Source of the DNA: CAZWVI01 sp964637165
Lineage (GTDB): Bacteria; Planctomycetota; UBA1135
Reading direction: 5' to 3'
DNA length: 64,000 nucleotides
Assembly (NCBI GenBank): GCA_964637165.1
Contig: CAZWVI010000012.1
Coordinates: 15,281-79,280, forward strand
In this document: piece by piece, positions 1 to 7,920 of the stretch
Position numbering within the stretch: position 1 is the first letter of the stretch
How the letters are laid out: the number at the start of each line of letters is the position of its first letter
Made by a program: the position numbers and the translations under genes
The notes under the pieces: model-generated
Databases searched by the model: none
Told to the model about the DNA's origin: nothing
The model's input: only the letters and a program-made list of their open reading frames with translations

Positions 1-378
1 GTTGGTGAAACTCACTACCCATATGGTTTGCCGAACGAGGATTCAAATGACTTGCCGCACATCTCTGGGGTTAACGGAATTTTCCGTAAACTTGATACTC
101 AGATTGATGAAACCGGCAACTTGGCATCGGACAATGAGTCTGGCGATTTTATGGACATGGAAATGATCAATAAATGTCGCGAACGCCAAATTGAAACCGT
201 GCGCTACCTAGACCAAGTGGTCTTTCCGCGCCTCTGGGACATGTTGCCTAAGGATACTTGGGTAATTGTTACTGCCGACCACGGCGAACTGTTCGGAGAG
301 GACGGCTACTTTGGCCACGGTCCGATCATGCACGAAAAAGTTTTCGAGGTTCCTTTCCTTGAAGGCAAACTCCGCTGA
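1..378 (+). CDS. Sulfatase-like alkaline-phosphatase-superfamily hydrolase, C-terminal part (5' end outside window)
   Basis: The frame is open from base 1, so only about the last 125 residues are present. The fragment begins with VGETHYPYG, a sequence that precedes a metal-binding region in a subgroup of sulfatases, and carries TADHGELFGEDGYFGHG, the late Asp-His metal-site motif of the alkaline phosphatase/sulfatase superfamily. It ends in HEKVFEVPF, also typical of that subgroup. Substrate cannot be read; a surface glycan sulfate or phosphate ester is likely from context. cysC follows after 39 bases and may be co-transcribed, although it also has its own promoter-like sequence. The catalytic Cys/Ser region lies outside the window, so activity cannot be judged. 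Confidence 0.8.
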   Translation, partial: VGETHYPYGLPNEDSNDLPHISGVNGIFRKLDTQIDETGNLASDNESGDFMDMEMINKCRERQIETVRYLDQVVFPRLWDMLPKDTWVIVTADHGELFGEDGYFGHGPIMHEKVFEVPFLEGKLR

Positions 379-405
379 TCTCCCCAAAAACATTCCCCTA
401 AAAAA

Positions 406-411
406 TAAAAT
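406..411 (+). promoter_or_regulatory. -10-like hexamer TAAAAT six bases before cysC start
   Basis: TAAAAT is separated from the ATG at 418 by six bases and there is no Shine-Dalgarno sequence. This fits a -10 box driving a leaderless transcript, a pattern repeated at many operon heads in this window. The local sequence is A-rich, which raises the chance of coincidence. No convincing -35 was seen. Confidence 0.4.
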
Positions 412-417
412 AGAACA

Positions 418-972
418 ATGAGCAACAACTCTGGATTCGTTCTCTGGTTTACCGGTTTGTCCGGTTCTGGAAAATCTACTCTTACTCGCATGCTTGAGCC
501 TGAATTGCGCAAGCGCGGCTGTTCCGTCGAGATTCTTGATGGTGACGAAGTTCGCGAGAACCTGTCAAAAGGTCTTGGCTTCTCTAAGGAAGACCGTGAC
601 ACCAACGTGCGCCGCATCGGTTACGTAGCCAAGCTTTTGGCACGTAATGGTGCAATCGCCATGACTGCAGCAATTTCACCTTACGCTGAAGTTCGCAATC
701 AAGTTCGCAGCATGTGCAGCAACTTTGTTGAAGTTTACGCTGAGTGTGGCATTGATGAGCTTTGCAAGCGTGACGTAAAAGGTCTTTACGCAAAAGCTCT
801 TTCAGGTGAGATTAAGAACTTTACTGGTATTTCTGATCCTTACGAGGCTCCAGAATCTCCTGAAGTTACAGTCAACTCTGAAACACAAACTCCTGAAGAA
901 TCATTGGCCGTTATTCTCGAATACCTCGAGAGCAACAACATGATTTCTGCAGTTGAAGCAGCACAAGCCTAA
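418..972 (+). CDS. cysC: Adenylylsulfate kinase (APS kinase) family protein
   Basis: 184 residues, the usual length for a stand-alone APS kinase, which phosphorylates adenosine 5'-phosphosulfate to PAPS in the cytoplasm. The Walker A motif GLSGSGKST is at residues 13-21, followed by an LDGDEVR segment, the ISPYAEVRNQVR segment and FTGISDPYEAP, all family signatures. No CysD/CysN sulfurylase is nearby. The neighbours are a sulfatase-like gene and two alkaline-phosphatase-superfamily exoenzymes, so PAPS for sulfating a surface polymer is the simplest role. CysC-like kinases in capsule clusters can act on other substrates (Campylobacter Cj1415 acts on a cytidine diphosphoramidate), so APS is not certain. 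Confidence 0.9.
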   Translation: MSNNSGFVLWFTGLSGSGKSTLTRMLEPELRKRGCSVEILDGDEVRENLSKGLGFSKEDRDTNVRRIGYVAKLLARNGAIAMTAAISPYAEVRNQVRSMCSNFVEVYAECGIDELCKRDVKGLYAKALSGEIKNFTGISDPYEAPESPEVTVNSETQTPEESLAVILEYLESNNMISAVEAAQA

Positions 973-982
973 TTAGTTTTTT

Positions 983-1017
983 AGGGCACCCATTGACGTT
1001 TTGTCGATGGGTGCCCT
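983..1017 (+). terminator. Near-perfect hairpin after cysC (terminator or attenuator)
   Basis: Bases 983-993 (AGGGCACCCAT) are exactly complementary to 1007-1017. The inner bases 994-998 and 1002-1006 extend the stem with G-C, A-T and G-T pairs, leaving a three-base loop. There is no U tract after it; the T run lies before the stem. It may be a factor-dependent terminator, attenuator or mRNA-stability element between cysC and the downstream phosphatase genes. Confidence 0.5.
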
Positions 1018-1023
1018 TGTCCT

Positions 1024-3204
1024 ATGATTTGGACACCCCACGGCCGACATTTAATGACTCGCTCCGGAAAATACCGTCTAATCATCGCGGCTTGCGCCGC
1101 TTTTTTGGTTTCACCTGAACCAGCAATGGCCTACATCGGCCCTGGTGCTGGTGTTGCCGTCTTGTCTGGTGGCTTAGTTTTGGTCGGTGCACTGGCCTTG
1201 GCTATTGGCATCGTTGCTGCTTACCCGTTAAAGGTCGTGGTTCGATTGTTGTCCGGCAAGGGTCGCATCAAAGGCCGGATTAAACGCATGGTCATTGTTG
1301 GCTTCGATGGCATGGACCCTAAATTGGCGCAACGCTTCATGGATGAAGGTCGCATGCCAAATTTGAAAGCTTTAGCAGCTGAAGGTCACTTCGGACCGCT
1401 CAAGTCAGCTTATCCATCGATGTCGCCGGTAGCTTGGTCATCATTTACCACGGGTGTTGACGCTTCCCGCCACAACATCTTTGATTTCATCACGCGCGAT
1501 CCCTGTACCTACCTACCGGTACTTTCGAGTAGTGAAATCACCACCGCTGAAAAAGCCTTAATTAAAATTGGCAAGCTGGAGTTGTTTAAGTCAACTTCAC
1601 AAGACATGCGTCTATTACGTAAAGGACGGCCATGGTGGGCGTATCTTGGCGATCGCAAAATTTTCTCGAACATTATTCGGGTTCCGATAACTTTTCCACC
1701 GGAAAAATTTCATGGTGCTTGTTTAAGTGGCATGTGCGTACCTGACTTGAAAGGTACTCAAGGCTCGTTCAGTTTTTGGACTACTGATACCGGTTCAGGT
1801 AAAGCCGATGCGGGTGGAGATGTAAACATCGTTGGCCGCCAAGGCGACACCATGCGTTGTTCAATTTCCGGTCCACCGGATGAAACGAATTCGGCGATGC
1901 GAATTCCAATGCGCATTGATGTGCTGGAGGAAGATAAACGCATGCGCTTAACTATTGGGCCGGCAAATGATCAACAGATAATCGAACTTGGAATGAAAGA
2001 ATACTCTGATTGGATTAACCTTGAGTTTAAGTCGCGTGAAAGCAAAATGAAGATTGCTGGTATTGCGCGTTTTTATTGCATGGGAACATCACCTGAATTT
2101 GGTTTGTACATGACTCCAATTCAGATTGATCCGGCCAATCCGGTGATGCCAATTTCGCATCCAACTGTTTACTCGATTTACCTCGCCAAGAAACTCGGAC
2201 CGTTTACCACTTTAGGTTTGGCCGAAGACACTTGGGCTTTGAATGAGAGAGTGATTGATGAAGAAGCCTTCTGGAAACAGGCGCTTAACATTTGGGAAGA
2301 ACGCCGCAAACAATTGTGGGACGCACTTGCAACTAACCGCAAGGGTTCAGTGGTGTGTGTGTTTGATGGAACCGACCGCGTGTCGCACATGTTCCACCGT
2401 TACTTAGACCCAGAGCACCCAGCCAACGAAGGCAAGGATACTGAATGGGGCAAGGACAAGATCGCCGAAATCTATGCCAAGGCCGATGAGCTGATTGGCG
2501 AATTGCGTCAAAAGCTTAAAAAGAATCGCGATTTGTTAATGGTGATTTCCGACCACGGATTTTGCCAATTTAAGCGCGGTGTAAACCTTAACGCTTGGTT
2601 GCGTGACAATGGTTACTTGGTATTGAAGAGTGACGCACCAATCGATGAAGCTAGTGGCAAACAAATTGGTGGCGAGTGGATGAAGGACGTCGATTGGGAT
2701 AAGACTCGCGCATTCTCAATGGGTTTAACTGGAATTTTTATTAACCGTAAAGCTCGCGAACGCGATGGCATCGTTGCTGAAGGTGAAGAGTTGCGAAACT
2801 TGAAGAAGGAAATTCAAGCTGGCTTGATGGCACTTGAGGATCCAAAGACTGGAAAAACAATTTTCCGTGAAGTGTTTGATTCTGAATCTATCTTCACGGG
2901 ACCTTACGTGTTTGAAGCACCTGATTTGTTCATGGGTTACAAACGCGATTACCGCAACTCATGGGATTGTGCCACTGGTTGCGTGCCGGTGGAAACATTC
3001 TCCGATAACACTAAGTCCTGGTCGGGTGACCACTGCATTGACCCGCGCGAGGTTCCCGGGGTAATTTTTTCAGAGTGGCCGCTTGACACAAAAGAGCCTG
3101 ACTTGATGGACCTCGGTCCAACCGCGCTCAACCTGTTCGGCGCAAAAATTCCTGAACACATGCAAGGTTCACCAATTTATAGTCAGGAGCAAGTCGATGC
3201 CTAA
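1024..3204 (+). CDS. Membrane-anchored alkaline-phosphatase-superfamily phosphodiesterase/nucleotide pyrophosphatase-like enzyme
   Basis: 726 residues. After a short N-terminal leader comes a hydrophobic segment (about 18-35), the motif YIGPGAG (37-43) and a second long hydrophobic helix (about 44-77), so the protein is probably exported and anchored. The catalytic domain begins at VGFDGMDP with a metal-binding Asp near 95. PSMSPVAWSSFTTG follows; Ser134 aligns with the NPP-family nucleophile. Late metal motifs are SDHGF and WSGDHCIDP. Such enzymes cleave phosphodiester or phosphomonoester bonds outside the cytoplasm; the substrate is unknown. An ATG at 1054 would give a more typical signal peptide and may be the true start. 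The 3' end overlaps the next, related gene by 8 bases. Confidence 0.85.
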   Translation: MIWTPHGRHLMTRSGKYRLIIAACAAFLVSPEPAMAYIGPGAGVAVLSGGLVLVGALALAIGIVAAYPLKVVVRLLSGKGRIKGRIKRMVIVGFDGMDPKLAQRFMDEGRMPNLKALAAEGHFGPLKSAYPSMSPVAWSSFTTGVDASRHNIFDFITRDPCTYLPVLSSSEITTAEKALIKIGKLELFKSTSQDMRLLRKGRPWWAYLGDRKIFSNIIRVPITFPPEKFHGACLSGMCVPDLKGTQGSFSFWTTDTGSGKADAGGDVNIVGRQGDTMRCSISGPPDETNSAMRIPMRIDVLEEDKRMRLTIGPANDQQIIELGMKEYSDWINLEFKSRESKMKIAGIARFYCMGTSPEFGLYMTPIQIDPANPVMPISHPTVYSIYLAKKLGPFTTLGLAEDTWALNERVIDEEAFWKQALNIWEERRKQLWDALATNRKGSVVCVFDGTDRVSHMFHRYLDPEHPANEGKDTEWGKDKIAEIYAKADELIGELRQKLKKNRDLLMVISDHGFCQFKRGVNLNAWLRDNGYLVLKSDAPIDEASGKQIGGEWMKDVDWDKTRAFSMGLTGIFINRKARERDGIVAEGEELRNLKKEIQAGLMALEDPKTGKTIFREVFDSESIFTGPYVFEAPDLFMGYKRDYRNSWDCATGCVPVETFSDNTKSWSGDHCIDPREVPGVIFSEWPLDTKEPDLMDLGPTALNLFGAKIPEHMQGSPIYSQEQVDA

Positions 3205-5320
3205 ATCAACATTAGTTTCCCTGTTAATTGCCTCGATGGCCATTGGATTTAGTTCCTGTGCCGATGAAGCCGTCCAAAGCAATGATAAGCGCGTAATTGT
3301 GCTCGGCGTTGATGGTCTTGACCCAGACATGGTTAAGGAACGCATCGCCCGCGGTTTAATGCCAAACTTTAAGCAGTTTGTCGAGGCAGGAATGCTTACC
3401 GACCTGCAAACTTCCTGGCCACCGCAATCGCCGGTGGCATGGTCCAACTTCATTACTGGAGTTAATCCTGGCAAGCATGGTTTGTACGACTTTATTCATG
3501 TTGATCGCACCAACTATGGTTTAAAAAGTTCAATGTCGAACACCGAGCCGGTTGGCTTGGAACTCAATTTGTTCGGATGGAAATTGCCAGTGACTGGCGG
3601 CGAGATGACTAATGCGCGGCAATTTCCTGCATTTTGGAATGAGTTGAACAAGGCCGGGGTGCCGGTGGCAATCCATCGCATTCCCGCAAACTATCCATTG
3701 GAAGAGGATTCAAATGCCGTGGTATTTCCAGACATGGGAACTCCCGACCTTCCCGGTGCCGCCTCAGGTTTGGCATTTTTGTGGTTCGAACGCTCGGGCC
3801 TTTCAGAAGAACGCGGTTGGAGTAAAAAGGATGCCGGCTCTTACTCAACGCAACCAGTTGCAGTTAGTCGTTTGCGCATGACTGATGGAGTTGGCATTGC
3901 AACTGCCAGTGGCCAGCTAAAAGGACCACCGGATTTGGATGGAACAATTACAACTGAGGGCATTGACTTCACGATTGACAACACTGGCAGCGAACCAGTT
4001 TTAGCAATTGAGCTTGGCCATACGGTCGCTATTGCTGAACTTGGCGACTGGTCTGATTGGTTTCAAGTCGAATATTCTTTGATGGGTGGCATGGCGCCAA
4101 TGGCTGGCTGGACCAGAGTTTTATTCTCATCATCTGAACCATTTGTCGCTTACGGTGCGCCTGTGCAAATGGATCCATGGGCACCAGCTTCACCGGTTTC
4201 AAATCCAGAACAAGCCGCCGCAGATTTAGCTGATGCAATCGGTCCTTATTACACCCAAGGTTTCCCTGACGCTTACAAGTCTTACAAAGGTGGGCTCTTA
4301 ACTACCAGTGAGTTTGTTTCTGAATCAGATACGGTTTTAGTCGAACGCATGAATATGTTGAATTATGCCTTAGATGAATTTGATGAAACTGGCGGTCTGC
4401 TGTTCTTCTACACAGGTTCATTGGATTTGCGTTGCCATATGTTGTGGCATACATCGGACGAGCAACACCCGCACCAAGAAGCACCTGGTCATTACAACAA
4501 TGTGCCGAAAGAATATGCTCAGGCAACTGCAGATTATGGACTGCAGGCGCGCGCCGGATTGGAATTAGCACAACAAATTGACCGCATCTATGCGCAGGTC
4601 GATGACATGCTCGGTTACTTGCTCAAGGAAGTCGATGGTCGCTGGGATGACGTTGAGTTAATCATCATGTCCGACCATGGTTTTGCGCCCATGCACCGCG
4701 TCATGAATATTAATGACTGGCTCGTCTCTGAGGGCTACTTGGTTCTAAAGGAACAAGGTGCCACTGGAAGCATTACCGCTGGCTTTGACGATGAGCATAA
4801 TGTTGATTGGGATAGCAGTATTGTTGATTGGTCAAGGACCAAGGCTTACGCGATAGGCTTTAACGGGGTGATTCTTAACCGTGCGGGCCGCGAACCACAG
4901 GGTATTGTTCAGGAAGCTGAAGCATCGGCTTTACTAGCTGAAATGCAGACCAAACTTCTCGCCTTACGTGACCAAGATGGCAGTCAAGTACTAACCGCGG
5001 TGCTACCTGCTAGTGAGGTGTTTAGTGGCGATCAAGTTTCCCTGGCTCCTGACTTGCAACTTGGCTTTAACGTCGGCTTTGGTGCCTCAGACCCGTCAGC
5101 AGAAGGAGATGTTACTGGTGAGGCGATATTGTTAAACAACGACTCACGCTGGTCCGGCTCACACTTGATGGACCCTGCTTTAGTGAAGGGCACTTTTGCC
5201 ACTCGCGTAAAGCACCAACTCTCCACGCCCGACCCGGCCTTGGAAGACATTACTGCAACTCTCTATCAGCAGTTTGGTGTGACGCCACCTGCGGGAATTG
5301 ACGGTAAACCCCTGTTCTAG
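3197..5320 (+). CDS. Alkaline-phosphatase-superfamily lipoprotein, paralogue of the preceding gene
   Basis: 707 residues. It starts with a lipoprotein signal peptide (lipobox GFSSC, Cys21) instead of the two helices of its neighbour. The domain order is otherwise the same: LGVDGLDP with metal Asp39, PPQSPVAWSNFITG with predicted nucleophile Ser78, then SDHGF and WSGSHLMDP. The shared SPVAWS and WSG-H-DP motifs identify a tandem pair that has split into a helix-anchored and a lipid-anchored form. The 8-base overlap implies translational coupling. A large inserted region (about residues 200-450) is beta-rich and not recognised. Substrate unknown; a phosphorylated or phosphoglycerol-decorated envelope polymer is a reasonable guess. 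Confidence 0.83.
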   Translation: MPKSTLVSLLIASMAIGFSSCADEAVQSNDKRVIVLGVDGLDPDMVKERIARGLMPNFKQFVEAGMLTDLQTSWPPQSPVAWSNFITGVNPGKHGLYDFIHVDRTNYGLKSSMSNTEPVGLELNLFGWKLPVTGGEMTNARQFPAFWNELNKAGVPVAIHRIPANYPLEEDSNAVVFPDMGTPDLPGAASGLAFLWFERSGLSEERGWSKKDAGSYSTQPVAVSRLRMTDGVGIATASGQLKGPPDLDGTITTEGIDFTIDNTGSEPVLAIELGHTVAIAELGDWSDWFQVEYSLMGGMAPMAGWTRVLFSSSEPFVAYGAPVQMDPWAPASPVSNPEQAAADLADAIGPYYTQGFPDAYKSYKGGLLTTSEFVSESDTVLVERMNMLNYALDEFDETGGLLFFYTGSLDLRCHMLWHTSDEQHPHQEAPGHYNNVPKEYAQATADYGLQARAGLELAQQIDRIYAQVDDMLGYLLKEVDGRWDDVELIIMSDHGFAPMHRVMNINDWLVSEGYLVLKEQGATGSITAGFDDEHNVDWDSSIVDWSRTKAYAIGFNGVILNRAGREPQGIVQEAEASALLAEMQTKLLALRDQDGSQVLTAVLPASEVFSGDQVSLAPDLQLGFNVGFGASDPSAEGDVTGEAILLNNDSRWSGSHLMDPALVKGTFATRVKHQLSTPDPALEDITATLYQQFGVTPPAGIDGKPLF

Positions 5321-5336
5321 AAAAAAGGAGCAAAAA

Positions 5337-5531
5337 ATGTTCGGAAGTAAATTAAAAATAGACAAGTCAATCATCGAGCGTTGTAAAAAATGCGCTGAGG
5401 TTGCCGGTTACTCATCGGTAGAAGAATTCGTCGAGCACGTGCTTGAAAAAGAATTGAAAGCAATTGAAAGTGCTGGAACTTCTGACGCTGACATCACTGA
5501 ATCGCTGCGTGGCCTCGGCTACATCAGCTAG
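5337..5531 (+). CDS. Small conserved-looking protein ending in GLGYIS
   Basis: 64 residues from the ATG at 5337, chosen because AGGAG at 5326-5330 is one of the few good ribosome-binding sites in the window and an upstream in-frame ATG would overlap the previous gene. The predicted structure is two or three helices (Lys-rich start, then SSVEEFVEHVLEKELK), reminiscent of ribbon-helix-helix or small adaptor proteins. The tail ESLRGLGYIS resembles the L-x-x-LGY motif at the C-terminus of many bacterial sulfatases and related hydrolases. Two Cys occur early (ERCKKC). It sits between the phosphatase pair and a membrane protein, so it is probably part of the same system. Function unknown. Confidence 0.75.
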   Translation: MFGSKLKIDKSIIERCKKCAEVAGYSSVEEFVEHVLEKELKAIESAGTSDADITESLRGLGYIS

Positions 5532-5540
5532 AAAACAAAA

Positions 5541-6422
5541 ATGCGTAACACTCTGATTACCATCAGCATCTGCCTGGCAATTGCCGCAATTGGCTGGTTG
5601 GCGCCGGAGGTCATGAACGGCCTCTTTAATGGAATTGACTTAGCCCTTGGTTGGGCTGGGCCGCTGGCGGTGGTAGTCATAGTGAGCGCGATTACTGGAG
5701 TGCTGTTTATCATGGCATTCCCGCACGTTAGTGCCCAAGGCGGAATTACCGCAGTTAAGGCTAAAATTAGTCACAACTTATTGGGCATTCGGATTTTCCA
5801 AGATGATATGCCGACCGTTGGTCGGGGAGTTGTTGGTGCTCTAAGTTGGAACATCGCTTACTTGGCCTTGAATGCTTTGCCAATGGTGGTGCTAGCCGCG
5901 CCATTTATGGTGGTTTGGTTTCAACTGAATTCTTTGTACGCATTTGATTCATTTGAAGAAGGGGCGCGTACAGTTGTTATAGCCGAAGTTCGTGACGATG
6001 TGCAAGCTAAAGATGTAGAGATTGAAGTGCCGGCCGGCGCCCAAATTATTAACCGCGCCAACATGATTGGCAAACTGGCCTTCACCCTTGAAGCGGGCAA
6101 GGAAGGTACCGGTGATTTGGTGTTTAACTGGAAAGGAACTCCAGTCAATAAGAGCTTAGAAGTGGGGACTCACCCCAATCGTTTAGCGCGCATGCGCACC
6201 TCTGAGCCGTGGACTAAATTTGCCGCCCAAGAAGACCCGATCATTTACTACGGTGATCCGGTGCTACCGGCCGACAGCCCGATTAAGGCGATTTGGGTGG
6301 AATATCCAACTGCGCCGCTCGGACCATTTGGTGGTGGTGAAATCACCATAATGATAATTTTTGTGGTCATTTCGATGGCCTTCGGATTTGGCTTGAAGGG
6401 CTACTTCGGAGTAGAAATTTAA
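5541..6422 (+). CDS. Unrecognised integral membrane protein of the phosphatase cluster
   Basis: 293 residues with about four membrane segments: roughly 4-26, 37-60, 103-130 and 268-290. Between the second and third lies a charged, probably cytoplasmic stretch with HNLLGIRIFQDD. Between the third and fourth lies a soluble domain of about 130 residues, probably extracytoplasmic and beta-rich. The spacing of helices and cytoplasmic stretch is faintly like Oxa1/YidC/DUF106-type insertases, but I see no diagnostic residue, so no function is given. It begins 9 bases after the small gene and should be in the same operon. A hairpin follows. Confidence 0.7.
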   Translation: MRNTLITISICLAIAAIGWLAPEVMNGLFNGIDLALGWAGPLAVVVIVSAITGVLFIMAFPHVSAQGGITAVKAKISHNLLGIRIFQDDMPTVGRGVVGALSWNIAYLALNALPMVVLAAPFMVVWFQLNSLYAFDSFEEGARTVVIAEVRDDVQAKDVEIEVPAGAQIINRANMIGKLAFTLEAGKEGTGDLVFNWKGTPVNKSLEVGTHPNRLARMRTSEPWTKFAAQEDPIIYYGDPVLPADSPIKAIWVEYPTAPLGPFGGGEITIMIIFVVISMAFGFGLKGYFGVEI

Positions 6423-6440
6423 GCGCCAAGCTTTTTCATT

Positions 6441-6480
6441 CGCGCCTGCGCTCTTCGGGGTGGAGGCGCGCGTTTATTAT
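6441..6480 (+). terminator. Possible terminator after the membrane-protein gene
   Basis: CGCGCCT at 6441-6447 pairs with AGGCGCG at 6464-6470, followed closely by a T-rich stretch (cgtttattatt). The stem is only 7 bp with a 16-base loop, so strength is uncertain. The T-rich part overlaps the proposed -10 of the next gene. Confidence 0.4.
6475..6480 (+). promoter_or_regulatory. -10-like hexamer TATTAT six bases before the transporter GTG
   Basis: TATTAT ends six bases before the GTG at 6487. No Shine-Dalgarno sequence lies between. This matches the leaderless-promoter pattern seen at other operon heads. Confidence 0.45.
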
Positions 6481-6486
6481 TAGGCC

Positions 6487-7920
6487 GTGAAACTTCACAC
6501 CAAGATTTTCTTAGGCATGGCGTTAGGCATCGTGGCTGGGCTTCTGTTACAAGAATTCACCGCGATAAGTTGGATTGAAACCACCGGGGCGGGTGGCTTC
6601 ACGACTCGCGCAATCGATCCTGGGTGCGAGCGAGCCACATGGTTAGCGCCATTGGTTGGAGTCGCTGACATCTTTATGCGATTACTAAAGATGTTAATCG
6701 TTCCCTTAATCCTGACCAGTATTGTCAGTGGTGTTACTACGGTAGCCGGCGGTAGTGAATTTGGTCGTCTTGGATTTAAGACTATGGCCTACTACATGAC
6801 CACCAGTTTGTTGGCAATCGCCGGCGGGTTATTGGTGGTGAACTTGTTCCAGCCAGGTGTTGATGCAGAACTAGGTTTGGTTATCCCTGAATCTTTTGCC
6901 GCAGGTGAAGGGCGAAACTTTGCCGACATTTTTGTCCGCATGGTGCCGCCAAATATTTTTTCGGCGTTAAGCGAAAACGGTCAGATGCTGCAAATTATTG
7001 TGTTTGCGTTAATCATTGGATTTTTCATCGCGCGCACCCCTGAACCGCACGGCCCACGCATTCGTGGAATGTTCGAATCATTTTTCGAAGTAATGATGCG
7101 CGTTGCTGAATGGGTCTTGTCGCTAGTGCCTTATGGCGTGTTTGCCTTGGTTGCAAAAGTGGTCGGCGAAACTGGCTTAGATGTTTTTAAGCCCCTGGCC
7201 TTTTTCATGTTGATAGTTGCCGGCACTTTGTTGTTGCATGCTTGCGTCGTGTTGCCGTTAATGCTCAAGTTTGTCGGGAAAATTTCACCTTGGGGTTGGG
7301 CGCGCGCAATGTCGCCGGCCTTGATGACTGCCTTTACCACGTCGAGTTCGTCGATGACCTTGCCAGTGACTTTAGAATGCGCAGAAAAGCGCGGCAAGAC
7401 CGGCAATAAAATTTCCTCATTCGTGCTTCCGCTAGGTGCCACTATCAATATGGACGGCACCGCCCTTTATGAATGCGTGGGGGTAATCTTTTTGTCGCAG
7501 TACTACGCCAGCCATTCGCTGGTTTTTGATTTAACCCTCGGCATGCAGTTTTTCGTAGTGCTAACCGCTTTATTGGCCTCGATTGGTGCGGCTGGAATCC
7601 CGAGCGCCGGGCTGGTGCTCAAAGCGACAATTTTGAAGGCGCTGGGACTGCCAGATGACGGAGTGCTTTTACTGCTTGCGATTGACCGACCACTCGATAT
7701 GATGCGCACCGCCGTCAACGTATGGTCTGACTCTTGTGGCGCCGCGATGATTGCTAAATCAGAGGGTATTGCAGTTCTTGCCCCTGACGNNNNNNNNNNN
7801 NNNNNNNNNNNNNNNNNNNNNNNNNNNNNNNNNNNNNNNNNNNNNNNNNNNNNNNNNNNNNNNNNNNNNNNNNNNNNNNNNNNNNNNNNTGACGTGCCCC
7901 TTGTTGGACCTAACAAATGA
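6487..7920 (+). CDS. Dicarboxylate/amino acid:cation symporter (DAACS family), with assembly gap near the 3' end
   Basis: A GltP/DctA-like secondary transporter importing dicarboxylates or acidic amino acids with Na+ or H+. It has the serine-rich hairpin motif TTSSSSM, the NMDGTALY motif of the substrate/cation site, and multiple hydrophobic helices. The start is GTG 6487. The gap 7790-7889 falls within the last residues. If the contig ends overlap by TGACG, the gene joins in frame as a 442-residue protein ending APDVPLVGPNK, which is the family's usual length. It ends in an ATGA overlap with lon. Exact substrate cannot be told. Confidence 0.9.
   Translation: MKLHTKIFLGMALGIVAGLLLQEFTAISWIETTGAGGFTTRAIDPGCERATWLAPLVGVADIFMRLLKMLIVPLILTSIVSGVTTVAGGSEFGRLGFKTMAYYMTTSLLAIAGGLLVVNLFQPGVDAELGLVIPESFAAGEGRNFADIFVRMVPPNIFSALSENGQMLQIIVFALIIGFFIARTPEPHGPRIRGMFESFFEVMMRVAEWVLSLVPYGVFALVAKVVGETGLDVFKPLAFFMLIVAGTLLLHACVVLPLMLKFVGKISPWGWARAMSPALMTAFTTSSSSMTLPVTLECAEKRGKTGNKISSFVLPLGATINMDGTALYECVGVIFLSQYYASHSLVFDLTLGMQFFVVLTALLASIGAAGIPSAGLVLKATILKALGLPDDGVLLLLAIDRPLDMMRTAVNVWSDSCGAAMIAKSEGIAVLAPDXXXXXXXXXXXXXXXXXXXXXXXXXXXXXXXXXXDVPLVGPNK
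7790..7889. other. Assembly gap of exactly 100 N
   Basis: One hundred consecutive N, a conventional placeholder for an unknown-size scaffold gap. The bases on both sides share TGACG (7785-7789 and 7890-7894), so the contigs may actually overlap by 5 bases. Confidence 0.98.

Noticed and set aside
5298..5336. Upstream start for the small GLGYIS protein
   Set aside because: It overlaps the previous gene and ignores the strong AGGAG site that serves the ATG at 5337.
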